Of a DNA stretch of 64,000 nt, positions 9,577-18,414 are shown piece after piece; within the stretch, counting starts at the first letter, position 1; every line of letters begins with the position of its first letter. A model generated the notes under the pieces. The model saw nothing but the letters and a program-made list of their open reading frames with translations. It was not told the DNA's origin and made no database searches. The DNA comes from Alkalihalophilus pseudofirmus OF4 (lineage in GTDB: Bacteria; Bacillota; Bacilli; Bacillales; Bacillaceae_D): NCBI RefSeq assembly GCF_000005825.2, contig NC_013791.2, positions 1,054,001 to 1,118,000 on the forward strand. The letters run 5' to 3'. The position numbers and the translations under genes were made by a program.

Positions 9577-9672
9577 TCTCACCACTTCCCTCCGCTAGTA
9601 TTATCTAGATCAGGTAATAGGGTTAAGGCTTGCACCTTTCTCAGCAATAATTGCACCCCTAGTGGTCTCGCT
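9577..9672 (-). promoter_or_regulatory. TPP (THI-box) riboswitch aptamer
   Basis: Read on the minus strand the conserved THI-box landmarks appear in order: ACCACTAGGGGTGC, then GCTGAGAAAGGTGC, then ACCCTATTACCTGATCTAG, TAATACTAGCG and AGGGAAGTGGT. Helix P1 is closed by ACCACT (9666-9661) and AGTGGT (9586-9581). It precedes ylmB-tenA-thiZXY and should switch the operon off when TPP is bound. Confidence 0.96.
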
Positions 9673-9780
9673 ATTTAATTATGTTATTTAAATATAAGTC
9701 TGAAAATATGATTCAGAAACTACTTTCAAATTATCATACTTTTTTTAAGGTTACAATATTAAATGTGTTATAACTCTTTG

Positions 9781-9812
9781 AAAAAAGCGAAGAGGAGTAC
9801 TCTTCGCTTTTA
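9781..9812 (-). terminator. Terminator of hup
   Basis: Stem AGCGAAGAG/CTCTTCGCT with a 5-nt loop, followed on the minus strand by a T-run. It lies just after the HU gene. Confidence 0.82.
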
Positions 9813-9824
9813 CTTTTGACGTTA

Positions 9825-10097
9825 TTAGTTTACAGCGTCTTTTAATTGTTTACCTGGCTTAAATGCTGGGTTCTTTGTTGCTGGGATTTCAATTTCTTGG
9901 CCAGTTTGCGGGTTACGGCCTTTACGTGCAGAACGCTCACGTACTTCAAAGCTTCCGAAACCTACTAGCTGAACTTTACCACCTTCAACAAGTGCGTTAG
10001 TGATGCTGTCAAATACAGCGTCTACTGCTTTAGAAGCATCTTTCTTAGAAAGGTCTGCCTGCTCTGATACTGAATTAATTAGATCTGTTTTGTTCAT
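9825..10097 (-). CDS. hup: DNA-binding protein HU
   Basis: 90-aa nucleoid protein that binds and bends DNA as a dimer. The N-terminus [10 protein letters not shown], the central [18 protein letters not shown] and the proline-tipped arm ([13 protein letters not shown]) are diagnostic of HU. The sequence is collinear with B. subtilis HBsu. GGGAG precedes the ATG. It is monocistronic with its own terminator. An IHF subunit is unlikely in Bacillaceae. Confidence 0.97.
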   Translation of the reverse strand: MNKTDLINSVSEQADLSKKDASKAVDAVFDSITNALVEGGKVQLVGFGSFEVRERSARKGRNPQTGQEIEIPATKNPAFKPGKQLKDAVN

Positions 10098-10350
10098 GAA
10101 AAAAACTCCCTTTCATACCTTGTTTTGAAAAACGATAGATAAACTCTTATAGAATGTGAATCTATCTTCGTTTGTTCGATTGGATTTAATAGCTGTCCCA
10201 ACAAGCTAAAATAACCTGCAACTCAAATTTACTCATTAAACCCCAGTGGTGTCAAGACTTTGGGGGTAAATTCAAGCATTTAAAGTCAATTTTTCCACTC
10301 TTTTTGACATTTCGACAGCAAAAAAGCGTAGATTCCCTAATTTTGATACG

Positions 10351-10380
10351 AAAAAAGCTCAAGCAGTCGCTTTGAGCTTT
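10351..10380 (-). terminator. Terminator of pssA
   Basis: Stem AAAGCTCAA/TTGAGCTTT with a 9-nt loop, followed on the minus strand by a T-run. It is immediately downstream of the pssA stop. Confidence 0.8.
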
Positions 10381-10390
10381 ATCCTTTATT

Positions 10391-10930
10391 CTACATCTTA
10401 CGCACTTTAAATGAGCTGACCATAAGCAAGGCAAGGATCATCGTAATGAACATAAAACTATATGCTTCTAGAAATGGAACTAATAGAGATGAAAATGTTA
10501 AGATACATCCTGCAGCTGTGATAGGAAGGCCAACAAAGAAGCCATGACTTTCCATTACATTAAAGCGAGCTAAACGTATCGCTCCGCAAATAATAAAGAT
10601 AATCGCGAAAATGGCCCCGACTGAGCCGAATTCATGTAAAACAGCTTGATGAATCAATAAAGCTGGTGCGACTCCAAAAGAGACAATATCACTCAGTGAG
10701 TCTAGTTGTTTTCCAAATTCAGACGTAGATTGAAAGCGTCTTGCTGCTGCTCCGTCAAGTCGGTCACATACTGCTGCAATTGTAATAAATAACAATCCCA
10801 TTCTAAGTTCGTTTTGCAGAACGAAGATGATTGAGAGAGCACCTAATCCAAGGTTCATAAGTGTTAATATATTTGCAATTTGACCTTTCATTTTCTTCAC
10901 CGTCTGATCGAGATGTTCTAAAAGGAACAT
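10391..10930 (-). CDS. pssA: CDP-diacylglycerol-serine O-phosphatidyltransferase
   Basis: Integral membrane enzyme making phosphatidylserine from CDP-diacylglycerol and serine, the first step to phosphatidylethanolamine. The CDP-alcohol phosphotransferase motif is complete: DGAAAR, then G 8 residues on, then D-x3-D (KQLDSLSD). Several hydrophobic helices follow. 179 aa. AAGGAG 7 nt before the ATG at 10930 supports that start over the internal ATG at 10891. In B. subtilis psd follows pssA; here no psd is adjacent. Confidence 0.92.
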   Translation of the reverse strand: MFLLEHLDQTVKKMKGQIANILTLMNLGLGALSIIFVLQNELRMGLLFITIAAVCDRLDGAAARRFQSTSEFGKQLDSLSDIVSFGVAPALLIHQAVLHEFGSVGAIFAIIFIICGAIRLARFNVMESHGFFVGLPITAAGCILTFSSLLVPFLEAYSFMFITMILALLMVSSFKVRKM

Positions 10931-11460
10931 TCACTTCACTCCTTAACGTTAGCTAAACAAATGCTCCTAACGTCCTTTATAAATTAATATCATAACACAC
11001 TCGAGCCGTTTTCACTAGAGAACGAAGTCGATAAAACAGCACTATTTTTGTCATAATATGGAGGGTTGTTTGATAATAAGATCTGTATATGAATAGTTGG
11101 AGAGGGAGGAAATGAAGAAATGTGTTTTTAACAAATAGAGGAGAGGTACCTTTATATAAATACAGAGAGGCTGGGGCAGAGTATTTTGACTTATGGTAAT
11201 TCAAACATTATACTAATGCGGCCTGTGTATACCGCTTCTGAAATATACTTCGCTTTCCATGGGAAGCTGCTGAGCCTCCTCGGGCTTGGCCCTGTGGGGT
11301 CTCAGCTTCGCTTTAGTTCCCATAGGAGTCTCCGTATATTTCATCCGCTAAGTAGTAGTTTTTAGTAAGAAATATAGTGGGTGACTTAAGATCATTTTAA
11401 TTCATATGACATTCTCTTATCGTTGCCATTTGCCCTTGCCGCTTGATCTCTGTATGGAAT
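10931..11460. other. 530-bp intergenic region with a nested palindromic element
   Basis: Apart from the pssA ribosome binding site, the only structure is the 103-bp nested inverted-repeat element at 11240-11342, listed separately. A 75-codon open frame on the minus strand (10977-11204) has no family resemblance and no good ribosome binding site, so it is not called as a gene. Confidence 0.6.
11240..11342. repeat. 103-bp nested inverted-repeat element
   Basis: Perfect 9-bp terminal inverted repeats (GAAATATAC / GTATATTTC) enclose two further inverted pairs, TGGGAA/TTCCCA and GCTGAG/CTCAGC, around a GC-rich centre. The GC-rich centre contrasts with the AT-rich surroundings. Its layout resembles short dispersed palindromic repeats I have seen between genes of alkaliphilic Bacillaceae (inference from memory). 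No coding potential and no second copy in this window. Confidence 0.6.
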
Positions 11461-11922
11461 CTAATTAGTGAACCAGGTAAATCCATAATAGGTGCCGATA
11501 GCAAAAACAAGAATCCAAGCAATTAAGCTTATGGTCATCCACCACGTAGCAGCTTGTTTTTTTGCCCCAAGTGCAAGCGCCATAAGGATCGTTAAATGGG
11601 TGCCTAGAATCAGCGGCCCTCCAATGGAAAGGCCGGGAAGACCATAACGGTTCCAGACTCGCTTAGCGCGCTCCTGACGCTTTGTAGGAGGCTTTTCTTC
11701 GATTCCTTTCTCCTTACGTCTGCGTGCTCTCCATGCCTCGAATTTTTCATAGAAAATAACGACAAGTAAAACAGTCAGCATGTTACCGACAAACCCAACA
11801 ATTGATACGAGCACTGGATTTAATCCTCGAATAATTCCGATCGGTATAACGACGATCGCTTCAAGCCATGGCGTAGCCGCCGCTAGAAATACTAATATAT
11901 ACTCCCATAATGATTGAAACAT
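11461..11922 (-). CDS. Small multidrug-export-like membrane protein (COG2426)
   Basis: 153-aa integral membrane protein with about four hydrophobic segments and a basic cytosolic loop at residues 65-92. The N-terminal ATPWLEAIVVIPIGI and the GLPGLSIGGPLILGTH segment match the family often annotated as putative small multidrug export protein (PF06695). No transport substrate is established for the family. It stands between pssA and the mrp operon, same strand, with GGAGG before the ATG. Confidence 0.75.
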   Translation of the reverse strand: MFQSLWEYILVFLAAATPWLEAIVVIPIGIIRGLNPVLVSIVGFVGNMLTVLLVVIFYEKFEAWRARRRKEKGIEEKPPTKRQERAKRVWNRYGLPGLSIGGPLILGTHLTILMALALGAKKQAATWWMTISLIAWILVFAIGTYYGFTWFTN

Positions 11923-12011
11923 TAAAACCTCCGAGTGATCCTCTTAATAATAGAGCAAGTGTATCATCTGCTCATAAACAAAGCCACTAAAAAAAATACC
12001 GCTTGATAAGA

Positions 12012-12060
12012 GAGGGGGCTGTCCCAAGGCCATTTTATGACCTTAAGGGACAGCCCCCTC
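12012..12060. terminator. Long hairpin after mrpG
   Basis: Perfect 14-bp arms (GAGGGGGCTGTCCC and its complement) plus an inner AAGG/CCTT pair, directly downstream of mrpG. Neither side has a T-run, so it may be a processing or mRNA-stabilising structure, or a repeat, rather than an efficient intrinsic terminator. Confidence 0.6.
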
Positions 12061-12075
12061 ATTCCTATTGGAAGC

Positions 12076-12435
12076 TTAGTTGCTTCCTTTCATTTTCTTC
12101 TCATACATCTTCTTTAGGTCATCTTGAGTACTCTTTTCCCATAAAGGCACGCCTACACGATAAGCAGAACGGCCCATCATCATTCCGGCTACAGGAGCAG
12201 TTAGGAAAACGAATAAAATCGTTAATAACAGTTTTCCGACAAATTCACCGTGAACGAGGAAGAAGAATAAGAACGTTGCGAGCATAATCGAGATTACACC
12301 AAGTGTTGCACTCTTTGTCGCAGCGTGGAGACGGCCGTACACATCAGGGAAACGAATAATCCCGATCGAACCTAACAGGCTAAGAAAGCCGCCAATGAGA
12401 ACAAAGATACTAATAATTATCTCAACCGCGGTCAA
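12076..12435 (-). CDS. mrpG: Mrp antiporter subunit MrpG
   Basis: 119-aa membrane subunit of the hetero-oligomeric Na+/H+ antiporter. Sequence IIRFPDVYGRLHAATKSATLG and three hydrophobic segments are typical of MrpG. The frame is open to 12510, but no good start lies there. TTG at 12435 (TTG ACC GCG) has AAAGGGG about 8 nt upstream and overlaps the end of mrpF by 14 nt, indicating coupling. A GTG at 12444 is a weaker alternative. Last gene of the operon. Confidence 0.9.
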   Translation of the reverse strand: MTAVEIIISIFVLIGGFLSLLGSIGIIRFPDVYGRLHAATKSATLGVISIMLATFLFFFLVHGEFVGKLLLTILFVFLTAPVAGMMMGRSAYRVGVPLWEKSTQDDLKKMYEKKMKGSN

Positions 12436-12697
12436 AGACAACACCCCTTTCAATAAATTTAGAAAGCGCAATCGACCCGATAAAGGCAAGAATACTAATG
12501 ACAAGAACAACTTCTGAGTATGCCAAAGTTTCCTGAAGCATCATAATGACCCCGATGAAGCCTATTAGATTGATGCCAAATGTATCAAGCGCTACGATGC
12601 GGTCAGACATCGTAGGGCCGATTAATGTACGGATAAAGCAAACGAACAATGAGATAGACATGACCACTAATACAATCATTAAAATGGATTGGAACAT
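12422..12697 (-). CDS. mrpF: Mrp antiporter subunit MrpF
   Basis: 91-aa membrane subunit with three hydrophobic segments. The GPTMSDRIVALDTFGINLIG stretch is the MrpF signature. It follows mrpE by 1 bp and overlaps mrpG. It is part of the Mrp complex that exchanges cytoplasmic Na+ for external H+ in alkaliphile pH homeostasis. Confidence 0.94.
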   Translation of the reverse strand: MFQSILMIVLVVMSISLFVCFIRTLIGPTMSDRIVALDTFGINLIGFIGVIMMLQETLAYSEVVLVISILAFIGSIALSKFIERGVVFDRG

Positions 12698-12698
12698 A

Positions 12699-13175
12699 TT
12701 ATTTGGTCACCTCCAAAATAGCACGTTCAAATGTATCGTGAATATCACGGATCATTTTCTCTTTATTAGGAACATCAATCGCATGGATGTAGATGTATTT
12801 ATTATCATCTGAGAAATCCATCGATAGTGTACCTGGAGTAAGAGAGATAAGAGATGCTAGAAGACTTAACTCCCAGTCTGTTTTTAATTTAGTAGGCACA
12901 GCTACAATTCCAGGTTGGATATTCATTTTAGGACTTAACACAATCTTAATCACGTCTATATTGGCTAATATAAGTTCTTTAAAGAATAAACTAATTAACT
13001 TAATAATAGCCCATATGCGGCGCATGTAAAAATCAAAACGCAGAAAACGTCTTAAAACGAATAAGATGAAAATCCCAACAACATATCCAATTAAGAAGTC
13101 GACAGCTGTATAGCTATTTTGAAAGTTAACCCAGATAACCGCAATGACAAGGTTTAATAATATTTGAAAAGCCAT
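12699..13175 (-). CDS. mrpE: Mrp antiporter subunit MrpE
   Basis: 158-aa subunit with two N-terminal membrane helices and a C-terminal cytosolic domain (LSMDFSDDNKYIYIHAID). An ATG two codons earlier (13181) is only 3 nt from AAGGAG; the ATG at 13175 is 9 nt away and is preferred. The ribosome binding site lies within the end of mrpD. Confidence 0.93.
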   Translation of the reverse strand: MAFQILLNLVIAVIWVNFQNSYTAVDFLIGYVVGIFILFVLRRFLRFDFYMRRIWAIIKLISLFFKELILANIDVIKIVLSPKMNIQPGIVAVPTKLKTDWELSLLASLISLTPGTLSMDFSDDNKYIYIHAIDVPNKEKMIRDIHDTFERAILEVTK

Positions 13176-13181
13176 TAGCAT

Positions 13182-14663
13182 CTACTCCTTAAGTACAGAT
13201 TCGATATAAATCGTTGGGTCTAGAATTTGATCAGCCACTTGCAGTGAATATTGGAAAATTGGCTCGGCTGCGAAACCAAGGATAATAGTTAAAGCGACTA
13301 GTGGAACAATTGGCAGTAAGAGTTTACCCACTTTAAAGTTTGCTTGTTCTTCAGTGTGCTTTTGTTCCCCCCAGAAAGCATAAATGAAAATCTTCATCAT
13401 TGAGAACAATGTTAGAAGCCCAACCGCAAGAGCGACGGCTGCAATAATGTAGTTCTCGTTCAAGAATGCTGCTAAAATAAGCGCAAATTTACTGAAGAAT
13501 CCACTAAGCGGCGGGATACCAGCTAAGGATATGGCTGAAATAAAGAACATCCATGCAAGCCACGGATGCGTCTTAAGCAAGCCGCCCATTTTCTTTAAAT
13601 CGGTTGTTCCGGTAATTCTTTGTGTTGCCCCTGCAAATAAGAAGAGGGCTGCTTTTACGATAATGTGGTGGGCGATATAGTATATCGCACCGGCAATGGC
13701 TAGCTGCGTGTAAATACCAAGACCCATCACCATGTAACCAACCTGACTAATAATGTGATATGAAAGGATCCTCTTAAAGTCAAACTGTGAAACGGCTCCA
13801 AGGACACCAAAGAACATCGTGAGACCGGCCAAAATTAAAATTAACGTGTGGGTAAAACCAGGGTCATGATTGAAGATGAGGGTGAATGTACGCATAATTG
13901 CATATATACCAACCTTCGTTAACAAGCCCCCGAATAATGCGGCAATTGCTGCTGGTGGTCCAAAGTAAGAACGTGGAAGCCAGAAGTAAAGGGGGAAGAG
14001 ACCGCCCTTCATTGCAAATACAACTAAGAAAATAACCGCAATAACGTTTAATACACCCGTTTGTTCGAGCTCTCCCACTTTGACGGCTAAATCAGCCATA
14101 TTAAGTGTTCCTGTAATTGAATATATATAGGCCACACCTACAATAAACAAAATGGAGGCAAAAACATTAATGACTACATATTTCAATGATTCGCGAAGTT
14201 GATACTTTGTCCCACCTAATACAATTAAAATGTAAGACGCAATCAGCATAACCTCGAAGAATACGAATAGATTAAATAAGTCTCCTGTTAAAAATGCACC
14301 GTTTACCCCAGCTAGTAGGAAAAAGTAGAACGGATAAAAATAATATTTTTCACGTTCAGAGGAGATGGTTTGAAAGGCAAAGAATAAACAAACAACTCCT
14401 ACAATACTTGCAAGGATAACCATCATAGTAGCAAACAGGTCAGCAACTAAGACAATACCAAAAGGTGCTTGCCAGTTACCAAGTTCAAGTACAGTGATCC
14501 CATTTTGATAAACATCAACCGCAAGGTAAATGGATACTAAAAGCATGCCTACAACAGCAAAACCGCTGATTACGCGCTGTAGGCTGTGATGTTTTGCAAA
14601 TAAAATAAGAAACGAACCTACAATAAATGGGATTAGAATCGGTAGTATGACTAAGTTATTCAT
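13182..14663 (-). CDS. mrpD: Mrp antiporter subunit MrpD
   Basis: 493-aa polytopic protein homologous to the proton-pumping subunits NuoM/NuoN of complex I. The proton-translocation helix carries PLYFWLPRSYFGPPAAIAAL, and discontinuous helices are marked by SHTA-like SYHIISQVGYM and GIPPLSGFFSKF. About 14 membrane helices. Its ATG overlaps the mrpC stop by 8 nt. MrpA and MrpD are the catalytic antiport subunits. Confidence 0.95.
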   Translation of the reverse strand: MNNLVILPILIPFIVGSFLILFAKHHSLQRVISGFAVVGMLLVSIYLAVDVYQNGITVLELGNWQAPFGIVLVADLFATMMVILASIVGVVCLFFAFQTISSEREKYYFYPFYFFLLAGVNGAFLTGDLFNLFVFFEVMLIASYILIVLGGTKYQLRESLKYVVINVFASILFIVGVAYIYSITGTLNMADLAVKVGELEQTGVLNVIAVIFLVVFAMKGGLFPLYFWLPRSYFGPPAAIAALFGGLLTKVGIYAIMRTFTLIFNHDPGFTHTLILILAGLTMFFGVLGAVSQFDFKRILSYHIISQVGYMVMGLGIYTQLAIAGAIYYIAHHIIVKAALFLFAGATQRITGTTDLKKMGGLLKTHPWLAWMFFISAISLAGIPPLSGFFSKFALILAAFLNENYIIAAVALAVGLLTLFSMMKIFIYAFWGEQKHTEEQANFKVGKLLLPIVPLVALTIILGFAAEPIFQYSLQVADQILDPTIYIESVLKE

Positions 14664-14994
14664 CTGCAGATCCCCTTAATTGGTCTAAATCATCTGTTTT
14701 ATGCTCTTTGTATGTGCGGTATGCAAGCACAAGTAAGAATGAAGTGACCCCAAAACTAATAACAATTGCTGTCAAAATCAATGCTTGTGGCAACGGGTCA
14801 GAATAAGTTGTTGCCTCAAGATGTAATAGTGGCGGTGCGCCTCTTTGTAAACCTGCCATTGTTAACAGCAGGAGATGTGCTCCGTGTGAGAGCAGGATGA
14901 GCCCTACAACCACACGCAGCAAGCTTTTGGTAAGTATTAAATAGGTTCCGACCATAAAGAGGACACCAGCAGTGATGGACATTAAAATTTCCAT
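14656..14994 (-). CDS. mrpC: Mrp antiporter subunit MrpC
   Basis: 112-aa subunit homologous to NuoK with three membrane helices. The family stretch GLILLSHGAHLLLL and the ALILTAIVISFGVTSFLL segment are present. Its start overlaps the mrpB stop by one base and its end overlaps mrpD. Confidence 0.95.
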   Translation of the reverse strand: MEILMSITAGVLFMVGTYLILTKSLLRVVVGLILLSHGAHLLLLTMAGLQRGAPPLLHLEATTYSDPLPQALILTAIVISFGVTSFLLVLAYRTYKEHKTDDLDQLRGSADE

Positions 14995-15428
14995 TACATA
15001 TCATCCTCCGCTATCGTAAGAATTATCGTTAATGCAATTCCGATAACAACTAAGTAGATTCCAAGGTCAAATGGAAGGGCTGTTGTCAACTCAGTTTCAC
15101 CAAGAATCGGAATTTGATAGTATTCAAAATATTGAGTAAGGTACGGGTCTCCAACTAACAAACCCCCAAATCCTGTAAAGATCGCAATCAACAATCCGAA
15201 GGCAATCATTTTGGTGAAATCAAATGGGATTGCTTTCTTGATGCTCCTCATATCAAATCCAAGATACATTAACAGCAGGGCGCTTGCCGTCATTAACCCC
15301 CCAATAAATCCTCCTCCGGGATTATTATGCCCGGCGAAGAATAGGTAGACAGAAAATGCCAGGATGATGAACGTCACAACACGTGTGAGTGTATGAAGAA
15401 GCACATCATTTGATTTTAAATTCTTCAC
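14994..15428 (-). CDS. mrpB: Mrp antiporter subunit MrpB
   Basis: 144-aa membrane subunit with four helices; the motif GHNNPGGGFIGGLMTASALL is diagnostic. It starts with GTG and overlaps mrpA by 4 nt (GTGA), so it is translationally coupled. Confidence 0.95.
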   Translation of the reverse strand: MKNLKSNDVLLHTLTRVVTFIILAFSVYLFFAGHNNPGGGFIGGLMTASALLLMYLGFDMRSIKKAIPFDFTKMIAFGLLIAIFTGFGGLLVGDPYLTQYFEYYQIPILGETELTTALPFDLGIYLVVIGIALTIILTIAEDDM

Positions 15429-17842
15429 ACATCTTCCCTCCCTGTCATACGTAGCTTAATTAATGCAATAACACCTAATGCAGCAATTCCAAGGACAAGA
15501 ACTTCTAGCATCGTATCAAGGCCACGGAAGTCAACAAGGATGACGTTAACCATGTTGTATCCACCAGCAAGTTCCTTAGAGTTCTCTATAAAGAATTGTG
15601 AAATAGGCTCAATTCCTGCTTCATTACCAAGCGCAAGAGAACTTAGGGCAATTGCTGTAATAAAGAAACCTACTCCAATAGATATTATTAGGTTCAGTAC
15701 GTTAAAGCGCGGCTTGAACTCTTCTTTACGAAGTTCTGGTAAGTGGTAGAATGCAAGCATTAAAAGCAGTACTGTAACTGTTTCAATAAGCAGTTGTGTT
15801 AAGGCTAAGTCAGGTGCACGGAACACAACAAAAAGCAATGCTAATAAGAAACCAATCACACCCACTACAACCACTGCGGTAATCCGCTTGTTTATAAACG
15901 GAATAGATAATGTTGCTACAATAAATACGATTGTGATGACCCAAATGTATGGAGCTATTTCTGTCACATTTGTTGTATCTATCGCAAATGCATCATATCT
16001 GAACATCGTGTAGCCAAGAAGAAGAATCATAAACACAATCATATAGGCAAAATAATCACGTAATAGACCTGTCATTTGGATTCTTGTTACAAACTGAGAA
16101 CCTGTAATGACTCCGCTTAGAGAACTATCATAGAACCAGTTAAGCGGGTCGCGCTCTTTCATATAGAAGGCCGCTTTTGCCCAGTTTTTCATCATTAAGA
16201 ATAAGATGATCCCAGCTGCTACAACACCCATCGTCATAAACAGCTCAGCATTAAAGCCGTGCCACATATAAATATTGACATGGAACAGTTCCCCATCGGC
16301 AAGTACTGTAGGCAGAACAGCCTGCATTGCAGGTTCAATGATTGTATAAGCTAAGATGTTCGGGAAGAAACCAAAGACGATAACAAGAGAGCCTAGAATA
16401 ACTGGACTGATCAACATTCCAATTGGAGCCTCATGTACTTTTACGTCATAATTCTCTGGCTTGAATTTCCCTGTAAATGTTTTAAAGAACATGATTAAGC
16501 AATACAGGAATGTAAATACAGACGCAATCCAAGCTAGTACAACAATGATGATACCGAATGTTTCCATATTGAAAGCATTCATTTCAGTTGCACGAAGAAG
16601 CGCAGTAAAGAACATTTCCTTACTTAAGAACCCGTTAAATGGTGGAAGGCCTGCCATTGAGGCGAGTCCAATTAATGAAACCGTAAATGTGACCGGCATG
16701 ATGGCCATTAAACCACCAAGCTTACGGATATCACGTGTGCCGGTTTCATGGTCAATAATACCTGCGGTCATAAAAAGACTACCTTTAAAGGTCGCATGAT
16801 TTATTAAGTGGAAAATCGCAGCCATTATGGCAAACGAATAAAAGGCTGGGTCGACGCTCTCTCCAAAATAAATTGCTGCAGAACCTAACCCTAGTAAAGT
16901 CATAATCAGACCGAGCTGACTGACTGTGGAGAAGGCAAGGATTCCTTTTAAGTCTTTTTGTCTGACAGCAGATGTTGAACCCCATAACAGGGTTACGACA
17001 CCAAATCCGGTTAAGAGCCAGAACCATTCTGCGCTGCCGGCAAACACCGGTGTAAGACGTGCAACAAGATAGATTCCTGCTTTAACCATCGTTGCAGAGT
17101 GCAGGTACGCACTAACAGGTGTCGGTGCTTCCATCGCATCTGGCAGCCAGATGTGGAATGGGAACTGTGCTGATTTAGTGAATGCACCAAGCAGCACTAA
17201 AATCATAGCTGGTAAAAACAATTCGCTTGATGTGACAAGATCTACATTTTCAATGATGCCGCGAATACTGAATGTGCCAGTCATGACATACAGCAATGAA
17301 AAACCACCGAGCATAGCAAATCCGCCAAAAACGGTAATCAACATTGATTTTTGAGCACCGTATGTAGATTTTTCACGGTGGAACCAATAACTAATTAAAA
17401 GCGATGAAGCTAAACTAGTTAATTCCCAAAATACATAAAGAACAATTAAGTTATCTGATAAGACAACTCCGAGCATTGCCCCCATGAACATGAGAAGATA
17501 CACATAGAAATTGTTCAAGCTTTCGGTCTTTTTTGATAAATAAAAGATCGAATAGAGGATAACCAATGTTCCAATACCGGTAATCAATAGGGCAAACAAG
17601 AGACTCAACCCGTCTACAAAGACAGTAAAGTTAATTCCGAGGGATGGGACCCAGGGAATCGTGTGCTCAACAACCCCTCCAGTTGAGGTTATCGAGAGGT
17701 ATTGAATGAAATAAATAAATAGTACAAGCGGGAGTACTAATACAAACCAGCCTGTGTGAATCCGTCTAGCGTATTTGTACAGAAATGGGATCAAAATAGC
17801 TAATAAAAAAGGCGAAATCGTAGCCCAATGTAATACGGTCAA
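15425..17842 (-). CDS. mrpA: Mrp antiporter subunit MrpA
   Basis: 805-aa subunit homologous to NuoL with a C-terminal extension related to NuoJ/MrpB. Key features are VFWELTSLASSLLI (the conserved membrane Glu), the proton-channel helix FPFHIWLPDAMEAPTPVSAYLHSATMVKAGIY (described in two parts here: FPFHIWLPDAMEAP and SAYLHSATMVKAG), and DLALTQLLIETVTVLLL near the C-terminus. Translation probably starts at TTG, with AAGGAGGT 7 nt upstream. The sequence reads nearly identical to what I recall for alkaliphilic Bacillus MrpA. First gene of the operon. Confidence 0.95.
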   Translation of the reverse strand: MTVLHWATISPFLLAILIPFLYKYARRIHTGWFVLVLPLVLFIYFIQYLSITSTGGVVEHTIPWVPSLGINFTVFVDGLSLLFALLITGIGTLVILYSIFYLSKKTESLNNFYVYLLMFMGAMLGVVLSDNLIVLYVFWELTSLASSLLISYWFHREKSTYGAQKSMLITVFGGFAMLGGFSLLYVMTGTFSIRGIIENVDLVTSSELFLPAMILVLLGAFTKSAQFPFHIWLPDAMEAPTPVSAYLHSATMVKAGIYLVARLTPVFAGSAEWFWLLTGFGVVTLLWGSTSAVRQKDLKGILAFSTVSQLGLIMTLLGLGSAAIYFGESVDPAFYSFAIMAAIFHLINHATFKGSLFMTAGIIDHETGTRDIRKLGGLMAIMPVTFTVSLIGLASMAGLPPFNGFLSKEMFFTALLRATEMNAFNMETFGIIIVVLAWIASVFTFLYCLIMFFKTFTGKFKPENYDVKVHEAPIGMLISPVILGSLVIVFGFFPNILAYTIIEPAMQAVLPTVLADGELFHVNIYMWHGFNAELFMTMGVVAAGIILFLMMKNWAKAAFYMKERDPLNWFYDSSLSGVITGSQFVTRIQMTGLLRDYFAYMIVFMILLLGYTMFRYDAFAIDTTNVTEIAPYIWVITIVFIVATLSIPFINKRITAVVVVGVIGFLLALLFVVFRAPDLALTQLLIETVTVLLLMLAFYHLPELRKEEFKPRFNVLNLIISIGVGFFITAIALSSLALGNEAGIEPISQFFIENSKELAGGYNMVNVILVDFRGLDTMLEVLVLGIAALGVIALIKLRMTGREDV

Positions 17843-18177
17843 ATCACATACCTCCTTAAATGGTTATTAGTAGAATTGGTTGGGCCCTATGTATTTATCC
17901 TCTTATCCGTATTTGAAAACCGAACAATTCATAGACTATGTAGAATTATAACCTAATTTAAAAATGCTTGCATCCTTACAGCTTTTAGCTTCACCCACTT
18001 TTAACGAAATTATTAAATATGAAGAAAGACGAAAAATTTAAGCAAAATTTTTTTGTGTGATCGTGTTTATTAGTGTGAACCCAGTATATCTTTTTCCAAA
18101 TTCAGTGTTTGATGTATAATTTTTGTGTGAAGAAGCTAACCTATTAGTAAACAAGCGAATAGGGAATGGTGATTAAA
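17843..18177. other. Divergent intergenic region between mrpA and a small ORF
   Basis: About 335 bp, strongly AT-rich. TATAAT occurs on the minus strand at 17950-17945, but no good -35 is spaced from it, so the mrp promoter is not assigned. No repeat or RNA structure stands out. Confidence 0.4.
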
Positions 18178-18414
18178 GTGTCTACTAAAAATAAAAGCAT
18201 CATTAGTTTGGTCATCTTTGCATCTATTTTGGTAGCAGGCTTTTTTGCTGATGGATTTAATGAGGAGATGACTCATAATCGTATACAAGAAATTCCAGGT
18301 CAATATGGTGTTCAAGAATACCGTGAAGAGGCACAAACATTTGGGCCGAGAGAGTATCTTCGTGTCATTCAAACACGAAATTGGCTAAACGAAGAAGGAG
18401 AGCTTCCTGAGTAG
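18178..18414 (+). CDS. Small membrane-anchored protein of unknown function
   Basis: A 78-aa protein (82 aa if the ATG at 18166 is used) with a basic start, one hydrophobic segment (SIISLVIFASILVAGFF) and a charged tail ending RVIQTRNWLNEEGELPE. I do not recognise the family. GTG at 18178 is preferred because GGTGA lies about 5 nt upstream, while the ATG has no spaced ribosome binding site. A strong terminator directly follows the stop, which supports it being a real gene. Probably a membrane or cell-envelope peptide. Confidence 0.65.
   Translation: MSTKNKSIISLVIFASILVAGFFADGFNEEMTHNRIQEIPGQYGVQEYREEAQTFGPREYLRVIQTRNWLNEEGELPE

Noticed and set aside
10977-11204. 75-codon open frame on the minus strand
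   Set aside because: No convincing ribosome binding site, an aromatic-rich unlikely composition and no family resemblance.
12003-12287. 94-codon plus-strand frame over mrpG
   Set aside because: Runs through the palindrome and antisense of mrpG; no ribosome binding site.
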